The position numbers were made by a program, and so were the translations under genes. Shown here piece by piece: positions 1 through 6,960 of a stretch of 7,546 nucleotides of DNA. Below the pieces are notes generated by a model that was not told the origin of the DNA, made no database searches, and saw only the letters and a list, made by a program, of their open reading frames with translations. Positions within the stretch are counted from its first letter, which is position 1. The number at the start of each line of letters is the position of its first letter. Source of the stretch: an uncultured Elusimicrobia bacterium (GTDB lineage: Bacteria > RUG730); contig ONXP01000069.1 of assembly GCA_900321865.1 (NCBI GenBank), positions 1 through 7,546 on the forward strand, written 5' to 3'.

Positions 1-1290
1 CTTCCTATAATGACTGGAGCTCTCGGCTCCACTTTTATAGCAGCTAAATATTGGAATTCTTTTGCAATAGGGGCAGCATTATCAGGATTTCCTATAGTTA
101 TCGGTGAAAATGTTGTTGGTGTAGATAAAAAATCAGAATTAAAAAATGGGAAAATTATATGTTCTCCAGAACTAGAAAGAAGAATTGATACTTTTTTTAG
201 ATATTACAATGGATATGGAACTATTTTTGTTCAGATGAATGTTGAAGATACTAAAAATGGTGTTGCAGAATATTTAATTAATAAATATGGTGATAAAGTA
301 ATATTAGAATTAAAATGGGGGCAGGGAGCAAAAGACATAGGAGGAGAAATCCAAGTTAAATCTATTGAATATGCTCAATTTTTAAAAAATAGAGGCTACA
401 TTGTAGATCCAGATCCTACAGATGAAACTGTTATAAAAGCATTTAATGAAGGAGCTATAAAATCTTTTGCAAGACATTCCAGGTTAGGTTCTACTAATCT
501 TAACACTAGTGGTGAAGTCTATAATAAATTTATGGAATCTATCAGCTATTTTAGAAAATTAGGTTTTAAAAAGATTTCTTTAAAGACTGGAGCATATGGA
601 ATGGAAGCCTTAGCTTTAGCTATAAAATGTGCTAGCGATGCTGAATTAGATCTTTTAACAATAGATGGTGCTGGTGGTGGAACTGGTATGAGTCCATGGA
701 ATATGATGCAAGAATGGGGAATTCCTTCTATACTATTACATTCAAAGGCATACGAATATCTAAATATTTTAGACGAACAAGGAAAAAATATTCCTGATGT
801 TGCATTTGCTGGTGGTTTCGCTAGAGAAGATCATATATTTAAAGCTCTAGCATTAGGTGCTCCTTATACCAAAATAATCTGTATGGGACGTGCTCCTATG
901 ATTCCAGGATTCTTAGGAAGTAATATAGAAGGAGTATTTAAACCTGAAAAGAAAGAAGAATTAAATGGACATTGGGATGAATTACCTAGCACTGTGTCTG
1001 TTTATGGAAATAGACCAGAAGAAATTTTTTCTAGTTGGGAAACTGTAAAATCTATAGTTGGGACTGATGAAATGAAAAATATTCCTTTTGGAGCTATAGC
1101 ATTGTATTCTTATGCAGATAAATTAGCATGTGGCTTAGAACAATTTATGGCTGGTGCTAGAAAATTTAATTTAAAATCTATAACTAGAAATGATATAATG
1201 AGTGCTAACAGAGAAACAGAGAAAGAAACTAAAATTAAATTTATGACCGACGCATTGGACGATAAAGCAAAAGAAATATTAAAAAAATAA
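1..1290 (+). CDS. FMN-binding glutamate synthase-domain protein (5' end outside window)
   Basis: This is the C-terminal 429 residues of a protein resembling the FMN-binding synthase domain of glutamate synthase (GltB). The frame is open from base 1 (Leu-Pro-Ile before the first Met at base 10). That Met lies inside the conserved PIMTGALGS segment, so it is not the true start. Visible motifs, numbered from the first visible residue, are KWGQGAKDIGG near 105-115 (compare K.xQGAKPGxGG), IDGAGGGTG at 221-229 (FMN phosphate loop), AFAGGFA near 268-274, and GLEQFMAGARKF near the C-terminus. In the family this domain binds FMN and joins an ammonia-derived amino group to 2-oxoglutarate. The spaced cysteine motif that holds the [3Fe-4S] cluster in classical GltB is not seen after the LGAPY segment. 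It therefore belongs to the stand-alone 'FMN-binding glutamate synthase family', whose exact reaction is uncertain. The gene ends 19 bases before rfbA on the same strand. Its base composition looks less AT-extreme than the downstream genes, probably from strong protein conservation. Confidence 0.88.
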   Translation, partial: LPIMTGALGSTFIAAKYWNSFAIGAALSGFPIVIGENVVGVDKKSELKNGKIICSPELERRIDTFFRYYNGYGTIFVQMNVEDTKNGVAEYLINKYGDKVILELKWGQGAKDIGGEIQVKSIEYAQFLKNRGYIVDPDPTDETVIKAFNEGAIKSFARHSRLGSTNLNTSGEVYNKFMESISYFRKLGFKKISLKTGAYGMEALALAIKCASDAELDLLTIDGAGGGTGMSPWNMMQEWGIPSILLHSKAYEYLNILDEQGKNIPDVAFAGGFAREDHIFKALALGAPYTKIICMGRAPMIPGFLGSNIEGVFKPEKKEELNGHWDELPSTVSVYGNRPEEIFSSWETVKSIVGTDEMKNIPFGAIALYSYADKLACGLEQFMAGARKFNLKSITRNDIMSANRETEKETKIKFMTDALDDKAKEILKK

Positions 1291-1309
1291 TATTTATAAA
1301 GAATTTAAA

Positions 1310-2179
1310 ATGAAAGGTATAATATTGGCTGGTGGAAGAGCAACCCGTCTTTATCCTATGACGTTGTCTATTTCAAAACAAATTCTTCCTATTTATGATA
1401 AACCTATGATATATTATCCTATTTCAATTTTAATGTTAGCTAATATCAGAGATATTTTAATTGTATCGACTCCATTACACATAAATATTTTTAAAAATCT
1501 TTTAGGTAATGGAGAGGCTTTCGGATTAAATTTTACTTATAAAGTTCAAAATGAACCTAAAGGTTTAGCAGATGCTTTTTTGATTGGAGAAGATTTTATT
1601 GGGAAAGAAAATGTTGCACTCATTTTAGGTGATAATATTATTTATGGATCAAATCTTAGAAATATTTTAAATAATGCAGTAAACAAAATAGAAAAAGAAA
1701 AAGGAGCTATAATTTTTTCTTATCATGTCAAGAATCCTAAAGATTATGGAATAGTTGAATTAGAAGATAATGAAAATATTATATCATTACAAGAAAAGCC
1801 TATAAATCCTAAGTCATCTTTAGCTGTAATCGGTTTATATTTATATGATAATGATGTGATTAAAATAGCAAAAACAGTAAAACCTTCTAAAAGAGGGGAA
1901 CTGGAAATAACATCAGTGAATCAGAAATATTTGGATTTGAAAAAATTATCTGTTATTGGTTTGAATGATGACTTTGCTTGGTTTGATGCGGGTTCTTGTA
2001 ATAATATTTGTGAAGCTAGCAGTTTTGTTAAATCGATTATTACTAGATCGAATTTTCAAATAGCTTGTTTGGAAGAGATAGCTTTTTTAAACGGATGGAT
2101 AGATAAAAATATTTTAAAAAGTTCTATAAAAAAATTAGAAAGTGCAGAATATGGAAATTATTTAAAACGATATTTATAA
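1310..2179 (+). CDS. rfbA: Glucose-1-phosphate thymidylyltransferase
   Basis: RfbA/RmlA is a cytoplasmic enzyme that joins dTTP and glucose-1-phosphate into dTDP-glucose, the first step toward dTDP-rhamnose and other dTDP-deoxysugars. The 289 residues match the usual length of about 290. Visible motifs are the nucleotide-binding loop LAGGRATRLYP (6-16), SKQ (22-24), YDKPMIYYP (29-37), GLADAF (85-90), GDNIIYG (107-113, with metal-binding Asp108), EKP (162-164), GLYLYD (175-180), RGELEIT (195-201) and WFDAGS (224-229, with Asp226 retained). Some motifs depart from the family: GGxGTRL is GGRATRL, WLDTGT is WFDAGS, and the usual RQG before the IACLEEIA segment is RSN. The catalytic acidic residues remain, so it is probably active. 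The ATG is the first Met and has only a weak AAAGA upstream. It follows the glutamate-synthase-like gene by 19 bases and precedes rfbC by 20, so cotranscription is likely. Confidence 0.95.
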   Translation: MKGIILAGGRATRLYPMTLSISKQILPIYDKPMIYYPISILMLANIRDILIVSTPLHINIFKNLLGNGEAFGLNFTYKVQNEPKGLADAFLIGEDFIGKENVALILGDNIIYGSNLRNILNNAVNKIEKEKGAIIFSYHVKNPKDYGIVELEDNENIISLQEKPINPKSSLAVIGLYLYDNDVIKIAKTVKPSKRGELEITSVNQKYLDLKKLSVIGLNDDFAWFDAGSCNNICEASSFVKSIITRSNFQIACLEEIAFLNGWIDKNILKSSIKKLESAEYGNYLKRYL

Positions 2180-2199
2180 ATTATTTGGTGGATTAGTAA

Positions 2200-2760
2200 A
2201 TGAAATTTAAAAAAATTGAAACAAAAATAGAAGATCTGTTTATAATAGAGCCTACAGTTTTTAGTGATAATAGAGGTTGTTTTTTTGAAAATTATAATAA
2301 AAATGATTTTTATGAAATGGGAATAAAATATGATTTTGTTCAAGATAACCAATCTAAATCTCAAAAAGGAGTCTTGAGAGGTCTTCATTTTCAAAAAGAA
2401 AATGTTCAAGGGAAATTGGTTAGAGTTCTTTCTGGTGAAGTTTATGATGTTGCAGTAGATTTAAGAGTAAAATCTAAAACTTTTGGAAAATGGGAAGCAG
2501 TGGTTTTATCTAGCGAAAACAAAAAAATGTTTTTTATTCCACCTTTTTTTGCACATGGATTTTTAGTATTGTCAAATGAAGCTATTTTTACTTATAAATG
2601 TACTGATTTTTACAATAAAAATGCGGAGTCTGGTATATTATATAATGATAAGGAGCTTAATATTTCTTGGCCTAAAATAGATGCTGAAATAATTTTATCT
2701 GAGAAAGATAAAAAATTACAAACTTTTACTAATTTTAAAAAAAATTGTTTAGGAAAATGA
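2200..2760 (+). CDS. rfbC: dTDP-4-dehydrorhamnose 3,5-epimerase
   Basis: RfbC/RmlC is a cupin-fold cytoplasmic enzyme that epimerises C3 and C5 of dTDP-4-keto-6-deoxyglucose to give dTDP-4-keto-L-rhamnose. The 186 residues fit the family length of about 180-190. Visible motifs are EPTVFSDNRG (17-26), FVQDN (46-50), GVLRGLHFQ (57-65) with catalytic His63 and substrate-binding Arg60, QGKLVRV (70-76), VYDVAVDLR (81-89), IPPFFAHGF (113-121) and YKCTDFY (132-138) with the conserved tyrosine region. The last motif group, GILYND and ISWP, is also present. The start ATG sits seven bases after GGTGGA (2187-2192), a usable ribosome binding site. The gene ends one base before the rfbB start, so the two are probably translationally coupled. 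The sequence looks complete, with no lost catalytic residue. Confidence 0.95.
   Translation: MKFKKIETKIEDLFIIEPTVFSDNRGCFFENYNKNDFYEMGIKYDFVQDNQSKSQKGVLRGLHFQKENVQGKLVRVLSGEVYDVAVDLRVKSKTFGKWEAVVLSSENKKMFFIPPFFAHGFLVLSNEAIFTYKCTDFYNKNAESGILYNDKELNISWPKIDAEIILSEKDKKLQTFTNFKKNCLGK
2751..2754 (+). promoter_or_regulatory. Ribosome binding site of rfbB inside the rfbC 3' end
   Basis: AGGA lies within the last codons of rfbC, seven bases before the rfbB ATG at 2762. With only one base between the rfbC stop and the rfbB start, ribosomes finishing rfbC can readily begin rfbB, which supports this start codon and coupled translation. Confidence 0.7.
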
Positions 2761-2761
2761 T

Positions 2762-3751
2762 ATGAAAAAAATCTTAGTGACTGGAGGAGCAGGATTTATA
2801 GGATGCAATTTCCTTTATCTAATGACATATAGATATCCAGATTCTAATTTTGTTTGTTTAGATCTTTTAACATATCCAGAAAATTTTGTAAACTTATCTG
2901 ACTTAAATAAAAAAAATAATTTCAAATTTATAAAAGGCGATATTAAAGATTCTACTTTTTTAGATAGTTTATTTGATATAGAAAAGTTTGATACAATAGT
3001 GAATTTTGCTGCTGAAACTCATGTTGATACTTCCATAAAAAATCCTAAAATTTTTTTAGAAACAAATATAATAGGGACTTTTAATCTTTTAGAGATGTCT
3101 AAAAAATATAAAATTTCTAGATTTCACCAGATTTCGACAGATGAAGTTTATGGTGATTTACCATTAGATAAACCAGACGAGATTTTTTTAGAGACATCTA
3201 TGATAAAACCTAGTAGTCCTTATTCTGTTTCAAAAGCTAGTAGTGATTTTTTATGTCTTAGTTATTATAGAACCTATGGATTGCCTATTACTATATCTAG
3301 GTGTTCTAATAATTATGGTCCTTATCAGTACCCAGAAAAACTTATCCCTTTAACTTTTTTAAAAGCGATGAAAAATGAAAATATTCCTGTTTATGGAAAT
3401 GGAGAAAATATTAGAGATTGGATATATGTTGAAGATCATAATATTGCTATAGATATTATTTTACATAAAGGGAAAATAGGTGAAGTTTATAATATAGGCG
3501 GACATTCTGAAAAATCTAATATTTATGTTATTAAAACTATTCTTAATATTCTAAACAAACCTTTAGATTTAATAACTTTTGTTCCTGATAGATTAGGTCA
3601 TGATAAAAGATATGCAATTTCAACTCAAAAAATAGAAAATGAATTAGGATGGAAATTAAAATATTCTTTTGAAAACGGGATAGAAAAAACTTTAAATTTT
3701 TATAAAGATCATATTGATTGGTTTGATATAATTTACAAAAAAAAGAAATAA
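2762..3751 (+). CDS. rfbB: dTDP-glucose 4,6-dehydratase
   Basis: RfbB/RmlB is an extended short-chain dehydrogenase/reductase that uses tightly bound NAD+ to convert dTDP-glucose into dTDP-4-keto-6-deoxyglucose. The 329 residues are within the usual 320-360. Visible features are the Rossmann motif TGGAGFIG (7-14), an acidic residue after strand two in LDLLTYPEN (33-41), the GD of FIKGD (59-60), NFAAETHVD (81-89), the dehydratase signature STDEVYG (125-131) with catalytic Asp127 and Glu128, and PYSVSKA (153-159) with catalytic Tyr154 and Lys158. NNYGPYQYPEKLIP (183-196), NIRDWIYVEDH (217-226) and GHDKRYAI (279-286) follow. The order A-C-B is a common arrangement of dTDP-rhamnose genes. RfbD, the final reductase, does not follow; instead there is a 141-base gap. 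All active-site residues are present, so the enzyme is probably functional. Confidence 0.96.
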   Translation: MKKILVTGGAGFIGCNFLYLMTYRYPDSNFVCLDLLTYPENFVNLSDLNKKNNFKFIKGDIKDSTFLDSLFDIEKFDTIVNFAAETHVDTSIKNPKIFLETNIIGTFNLLEMSKKYKISRFHQISTDEVYGDLPLDKPDEIFLETSMIKPSSPYSVSKASSDFLCLSYYRTYGLPITISRCSNNYGPYQYPEKLIPLTFLKAMKNENIPVYGNGENIRDWIYVEDHNIAIDIILHKGKIGEVYNIGGHSEKSNIYVIKTILNILNKPLDLITFVPDRLGHDKRYAISTQKIENELGWKLKYSFENGIEKTLNFYKDHIDWFDIIYKKKK

Positions 3752-3892
3752 AATTTTAAATTTTTCGGTATTTAGAAAATAGCATTGTTATAAATTATCA
3801 TATGGTTTTGCTAATTTTTTAAGAAATTTTAAATTAAATAAAATTTTTGTTCTTATAAATTTTTAATAAAAATTAAGTTTTAAGGATAAAAT
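3752..3892. other. AT-rich gap between rfbB and the SIS isomerase gene
   Basis: This 141-base non-coding gap is the largest in the window and separates the rfb run from the next gene pair on the same strand. I found no convincing GC-stemmed terminator and no clean -35/-10 pair. TTGTTA at 3785-3790 is a possible -35, but no good -10 stands at the right distance. The gap could hold a promoter for the downstream pair, but the sequence is too AT-rich to say. The only firm element is the ribosome binding site at its right end. Confidence 0.4.
3882..3886 (+). promoter_or_regulatory. Ribosome binding site of the SIS isomerase gene
   Basis: AAGGA lies six bases before the ATG at 3893 and fixes that ATG as the start of the GmhA-like gene. 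Confidence 0.75.
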
Positions 3893-4549
3893 ATGATAAA
3901 AAATTCGACTATAAAAATTATTAAAAATCTTTTAGACAGATATAAAAATTTAGATTATTTAGAGTTAGAACAAAAATTAATACTTTCTGTTTCTTTGATG
4001 AAAAAATGTTATGATAATAATGGAAAAATTTTAGTTTGTGGGAATGGCGGAAGTGCTTCGGATAGTGAACACATCGTAGGCGAGCTTATGAAAAGTTTTA
4101 TTTTATCAAGGCCTATTAAAAATGAATTAAAAGAAAAAATTTTAAATTCTTTTCCTTGTGATGCAAATTATTTAATAGAAAATTTAGAGATTCCGCTAGA
4201 AGCGATATCTTTAGTCAGTCAAACCTCCATACAAACAGCATTTTCCAATGACAATGCTCCAGATCTTACATTTGCCCAGCAAGTTTTAGGATATGGAAAA
4301 CCTGGAGATATTTTGATAGCGATTTCAACTTCTGGAAACTCAAAAAATGTTATTTTTGCTAGCGAAATTGCAAAAATAAAAAATTTAAAAATAATTGCTT
4401 TGACTGGAAAATCTGGAGGAAAATTAAAAAGTATTGCTGATGTTTTAATAAATGTTCCGGCAAGCGATACTTTCATTATCCAAGAATATCATTTACCTAT
4501 TTATCACACTTTATGCTATGCACTGGAAAACGAATTTTTTGAGAATTAA
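3893..4549 (+). CDS. gmhA: GmhA-like SIS-domain phosphosugar isomerase (long form)
   Basis: This is a SIS-domain protein closest in motif to phosphoheptose isomerase GmhA, which converts sedoheptulose 7-phosphate into D-glycero-D-manno-heptose 7-phosphate for LPS or S-layer heptose. Visible features are CGNGGSASDSEH (49-60) followed by IVGEL, with His60 and Glu64 at the zinc and catalytic positions, ISTSGNS (144-150, phosphate binding), LTGKSGG (170-176), and QEYHLPIYH (197-205), where Gln197 and His205 match the remaining metal and catalytic residues of E. coli GmhA. It has 218 residues against about 192 in E. coli. The extra length is mostly around residues 70-105, before AISLVSQTS. That long form occurs in other bacteria and its true substrate is less certain than for the short enzyme. 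No gmhB, hldE or heptosyltransferase is in the window. The related DiaA and MurQ are alternatives, but the motifs favour GmhA. Its 3' end overlaps the next gene. Confidence 0.82.
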   Translation: MIKNSTIKIIKNLLDRYKNLDYLELEQKLILSVSLMKKCYDNNGKILVCGNGGSASDSEHIVGELMKSFILSRPIKNELKEKILNSFPCDANYLIENLEIPLEAISLVSQTSIQTAFSNDNAPDLTFAQQVLGYGKPGDILIAISTSGNSKNVIFASEIAKIKNLKIIALTGKSGGKLKSIADVLINVPASDTFIIQEYHLPIYHTLCYALENEFFEN

Positions 4550-5684
4550 AAATTTTTTATTATTTTTTGGAATTTCTTTTTGTATAATTTTTATTTTTTT
4601 TAATTCTTTGTATTCGAAAAATATAAATTTTAATGAATTTTCTTTGGAACAAAAAATTTCACAAATGCTAATTTTAGGATTTCGTGGAACTTATTTAGAT
4701 AAAAATTCTAAAATTTTTAAGTTTTTTAAAGAATATTCAGTTGGCGGAATAATTTTATTTGATAAAGATATTCCTAGTAAACAAAATATTAGAAATATAG
4801 AAAATCCTAAACAGCTTAAAAAATTAATAAAAAGCATAAATAAAAATAATAAAATTAAGCCTTTTATATCTATAGACCAAGAAGGTGGAAAAGTTTCCAG
4901 ATTAAAAAAAGCAAATGGATTTAAAAAAATTCCAAATTTTTCACAGGAATTCATAGGTAAAGCAGATTATAAAAATTTTACTGAAACTTATGTAAAAAAA
5001 TTATCAAATATATTAAAAAAACTAAAAATAAATATGATTTTTGCACCATGTGTAGATGTAAATATTAACCCAAGCTCTCCAATTATCGGAAATATGAAAA
5101 GAAGTTTTTCTTCTGATCCTAAAATTGTTGCTTTGCATTCAAAAATTTTTATTGATAATTACAAAAAAAATAAAATTATCCCTGTAATAAAACATTTTCC
5201 AGGACACGGCAGTAGTACTATGGATTCACATTTTAATATTACAGATGTATCTAAAACATACGATATAGAAAAAGAGCTTTTCCCTTATAAATATTTGATA
5301 AATTTAAATATTATTGATGCTATAATGACAGCACATATTTATAATGACAATTTTGACAAAAATTATCCTGCAACTATGTCAAAAAAAACTCTAGAATTTT
5401 TAAAGTATAAGCTAAATTATAAAAATCTCATAATTTCAGATGATATGACGATGAAAGGTATAACTTTAAATTCCTCGTTAGAAACTGCATTAGAAAAAGC
5501 CATAAATGCAGGAGTAAATATTTTCATTTTTTCAAATAACTCTGATACCTACGACGACGAAATTGGTTATAAAGTAATAAATATTATAAAAAAATTAATT
5601 AAAGAAAAAAAAATCAAAACTCAAAGTATAAATGAATCTTTTAAAAAAATAATAAAATTAAAACAAAAATATAAAATATTATAA
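4518..5684 (+). CDS. Family 3 glycoside hydrolase, NagZ-like beta-N-acetylhexosaminidase, probably exported
   Basis: A single-domain GH3 enzyme of the NagZ type, which removes beta-linked N-acetylglucosamine, typically from peptidoglycan fragments. Numbered from the ATG used here (388 residues), visible motifs are SIDQEGGKVSRL (118-129), FAPCVDVN (175-182), RSFSSDP (195-201), KHFPGHG with the flexible-loop DSH dyad (225-238; Asp236 and His238 the expected acid/base pair), MTAHIYN (270-276) and ISDDMTMKG (306-314), which carries the catalytic aspartate. The N-terminus has basic residues and then a long hydrophobic stretch (about 12-30), indicating a signal peptide or membrane anchor. No clear lipobox is seen. 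The start is uncertain. ATG 4518 has no ribosome binding site. TTG 4539 has a weak GGAA upstream and gives a compact signal peptide starting Arg-Ile-Lys. ATG 4452 adds 22 residues with no ribosome binding site and lies deep inside the upstream gene. All options overlap the SIS gene, suggesting coupled translation. Confidence 0.87.
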   Translation: MHWKTNFLRIKNFLLFFGISFCIIFIFFNSLYSKNINFNEFSLEQKISQMLILGFRGTYLDKNSKIFKFFKEYSVGGIILFDKDIPSKQNIRNIENPKQLKKLIKSINKNNKIKPFISIDQEGGKVSRLKKANGFKKIPNFSQEFIGKADYKNFTETYVKKLSNILKKLKINMIFAPCVDVNINPSSPIIGNMKRSFSSDPKIVALHSKIFIDNYKKNKIIPVIKHFPGHGSSTMDSHFNITDVSKTYDIEKELFPYKYLINLNIIDAIMTAHIYNDNFDKNYPATMSKKTLEFLKYKLNYKNLIISDDMTMKGITLNSSLETALEKAINAGVNIFIFSNNSDTYDDEIGYKVINIIKKLIKEKKIKTQSINESFKKIIKLKQKYKIL

Positions 5685-5687
5685 ATG

Positions 5688-5718
5688 AAGAAGGATAAAA
5701 AATAAAATTATCCTTCTT
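5688..5718. terminator. Inverted repeat between convergent genes, likely bidirectional terminator
   Basis: AAGAAGGATAA (5688-5698) and TTATCCTTCTT (5708-5718) form a perfect 11-bp stem around a nine-base A-rich loop. It begins three bases after the glycosidase stop codon and lies 38 bases beyond the end of the flavodiiron gene, which arrives from the opposite strand. The position between convergent units fits a terminator serving both. Neither side has a classic unbroken T run, although both flanks are AT-rich, so strength cannot be judged from sequence. Confidence 0.72.
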
Positions 5719-5756
5719 ACAATTAAAATTTTCTAAAAATCATCATAAATTTAAAA

Positions 5757-6944
5757 TTATTTTAATAAATTTTCTACTAAACTTGGCAAAATTTCATAAT
5801 CTTCATCTTTTGGATTATAAAGAGGTTTTATGCTTTCATCTATTACATTGAAACCTGACTCTTTTAGTTTATTTTTTAAAATGTTTATATTTTCCCCACT
5901 CCATCCGTAGCAACCAAATGTTGCAGCTTTTTTATCTTTAAACTTTAAACATTTTAAAAATGTTAAAAATCCTGACATATGAGACAAAATATCATTCATA
6001 CAGGTAGGAGAACCCACAATAATAGCCTTTGATTTAAAAATTTCAGTCATTATGTCATTTTTATCGTCTTTAGAAATATTAAAAATTTTTACTACTATAT
6101 TTTTATCAAAAATATTAATATATTCTGCAATTTTATGAGCTATTTTTTTAGTTCCATTCCACATAGTTTCATAAATAATAGAAATTTGATTTTCTTTATA
6201 AGAAGAGCTCCATAATTTATATTTTTCAACTATTTGCCTAGGATTTTCTCTCCAAATCACACCATGAGACGGAGCTATCATATCAATTTTTAATTTTAAA
6301 TTTTCAATTTCTTCAATCTTTTTCAAAACTAAAAAAGCAAAAGGATTTATAATATTTACAAAATATTTCATGGCCTCCATATATAAAACATTTTGGTCGG
6401 CCTTATCATTAAAAAGCTCCATACATGCATAATGTGCTCCAAAGGCATCATTAGAAAACAAAATATTATCGCCTGTTAAATATGTCGCCATAGAATCCGG
6501 CCAATGAAGCATTTTCATATCAATAAAAATTAATTCTTTTCCATTTCCTATATTTATTTTATCCCCAGTTTTTACAATATGAAAATCCCAAGATTTTTCC
6601 CCCAGTTGCCCTTCGATACTTTTTTTAGCAAGATCGGTTAAATAAATTGGAACGTTTGGAATTTCTTTCATTAAATCTTCTAATGCACCAGAATGATCAC
6701 ATTCAGAATGATTTAAAACTATTAAATCAATTTTTTTTATATCAATTTCATTTTTTAAATTTTCAATAAAATACTCGCTGTTATTGACCCAAACTGTATC
6801 TATTAAAACTGTTTTTTCTTCTTCTATGAGATATGAATTTTGGCTAGAACCATGATTTATGGAATAATCATCGCCGTGAAATTTATCTAATTCAAAATCT
6901 ATATAACCAACGAACGAAACATTGTTTTTCACTTTTATTTTCAT
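5757..6944 (-). CDS. fprA: FprA-family A-type flavoprotein (flavodiiron protein)
   Basis: A flavodiiron protein, a cytoplasmic enzyme that reduces O2 to water and/or NO to N2O in anaerobes and so protects oxygen-sensitive metabolism. The 395 residues match the two-domain class A form. The N-terminal metallo-beta-lactamase-like domain (about 1-250) has all diiron ligands: HSECDH (79-84, giving His79, Glu81, Asp83, with His84), His147 in LHWPDS, Asp166 in SNDAFGAHY and His227 in PSHG. The C-terminal flavodoxin domain (about 255-395) shows YETMWNGT (258-265) for FMN phosphate binding, GSPTCMND (311-318) and GCYGWSGE (344-351). No rubredoxin or flavin-reductase extension is present, so electrons must come from a separate rubredoxin or similar partner. 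NO versus O2 preference cannot be read from the sequence. It follows tilS by 16 bases with its own strong ribosome binding site and is probably cotranscribed with it. Confidence 0.95.
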   Translation of the reverse strand: MKIKVKNNVSFVGYIDFELDKFHGDDYSINHGSSQNSYLIEEEKTVLIDTVWVNNSEYFIENLKNEIDIKKIDLIVLNHSECDHSGALEDLMKEIPNVPIYLTDLAKKSIEGQLGEKSWDFHIVKTGDKINIGNGKELIFIDMKMLHWPDSMATYLTGDNILFSNDAFGAHYACMELFNDKADQNVLYMEAMKYFVNIINPFAFLVLKKIEEIENLKLKIDMIAPSHGVIWRENPRQIVEKYKLWSSSYKENQISIIYETMWNGTKKIAHKIAEYINIFDKNIVVKIFNISKDDKNDIMTEIFKSKAIIVGSPTCMNDILSHMSGFLTFLKCLKFKDKKAATFGCYGWSGENINILKNKLKESGFNVIDESIKPLYNPKDEDYEILPSLVENLLK

Positions 6945-6949
6945 AAAAA

Positions 6950-6954
6950 CTCCT
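6950..6954 (-). promoter_or_regulatory. Ribosome binding site of fprA
   Basis: On the minus strand AGGAG stands five bases before the fprA ATG at 6944. It is the strongest ribosome binding site in the window, fixes the start, and lies within the 16-base gap after tilS, implying independent translation initiation on a shared transcript. Confidence 0.8.
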
Positions 6955-6960
6955 AAAAAT

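Noticed and set aside
2158-2409. Minus-strand open frame of 83 residues opposite the start of rfbC
   Set aside because: It lies opposite well-conserved rfbC sequence, is Phe/Ile/Lys low-complexity, and resembles no family; a chance frame in AT-rich DNA.
3785-3815. Possible promoter TTGTTA ... GCTAAT in the rfbB-SIS gene gap
   Set aside because: The spacing is about 19 bases and the -10 match is poor; AT-rich background makes such matches unreliable.
3858-3874. AATTTTT / AAAAATT inverted repeat upstream of the SIS isomerase gene
   Set aside because: Built only of A and T with a three-base loop; such repeats occur by chance all over this DNA and it has no GC stem to act as a terminator or operator.
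4219-4476. Minus-strand open frame of 85 residues opposite the SIS isomerase gene
   Set aside because: Opposite conserved SIS motifs and without recognisable content; antisense shadow.
3893-4549. MurQ (N-acetylmuramic acid 6-phosphate etherase) as identity of the SIS protein, which would pair with NagZ in wall recycling
   Set aside because: MurQ is about 300 residues with different signatures; the CGNGGSA motif with the His/Glu and Gln/His metal residues is of GmhA type.
4691-4954. Minus-strand open frame of 87 residues opposite the glycosidase
   Set aside because: Opposite conserved GH3 sequence; its hydrophobic look comes from reverse reading of Lys/Asn-rich codons.
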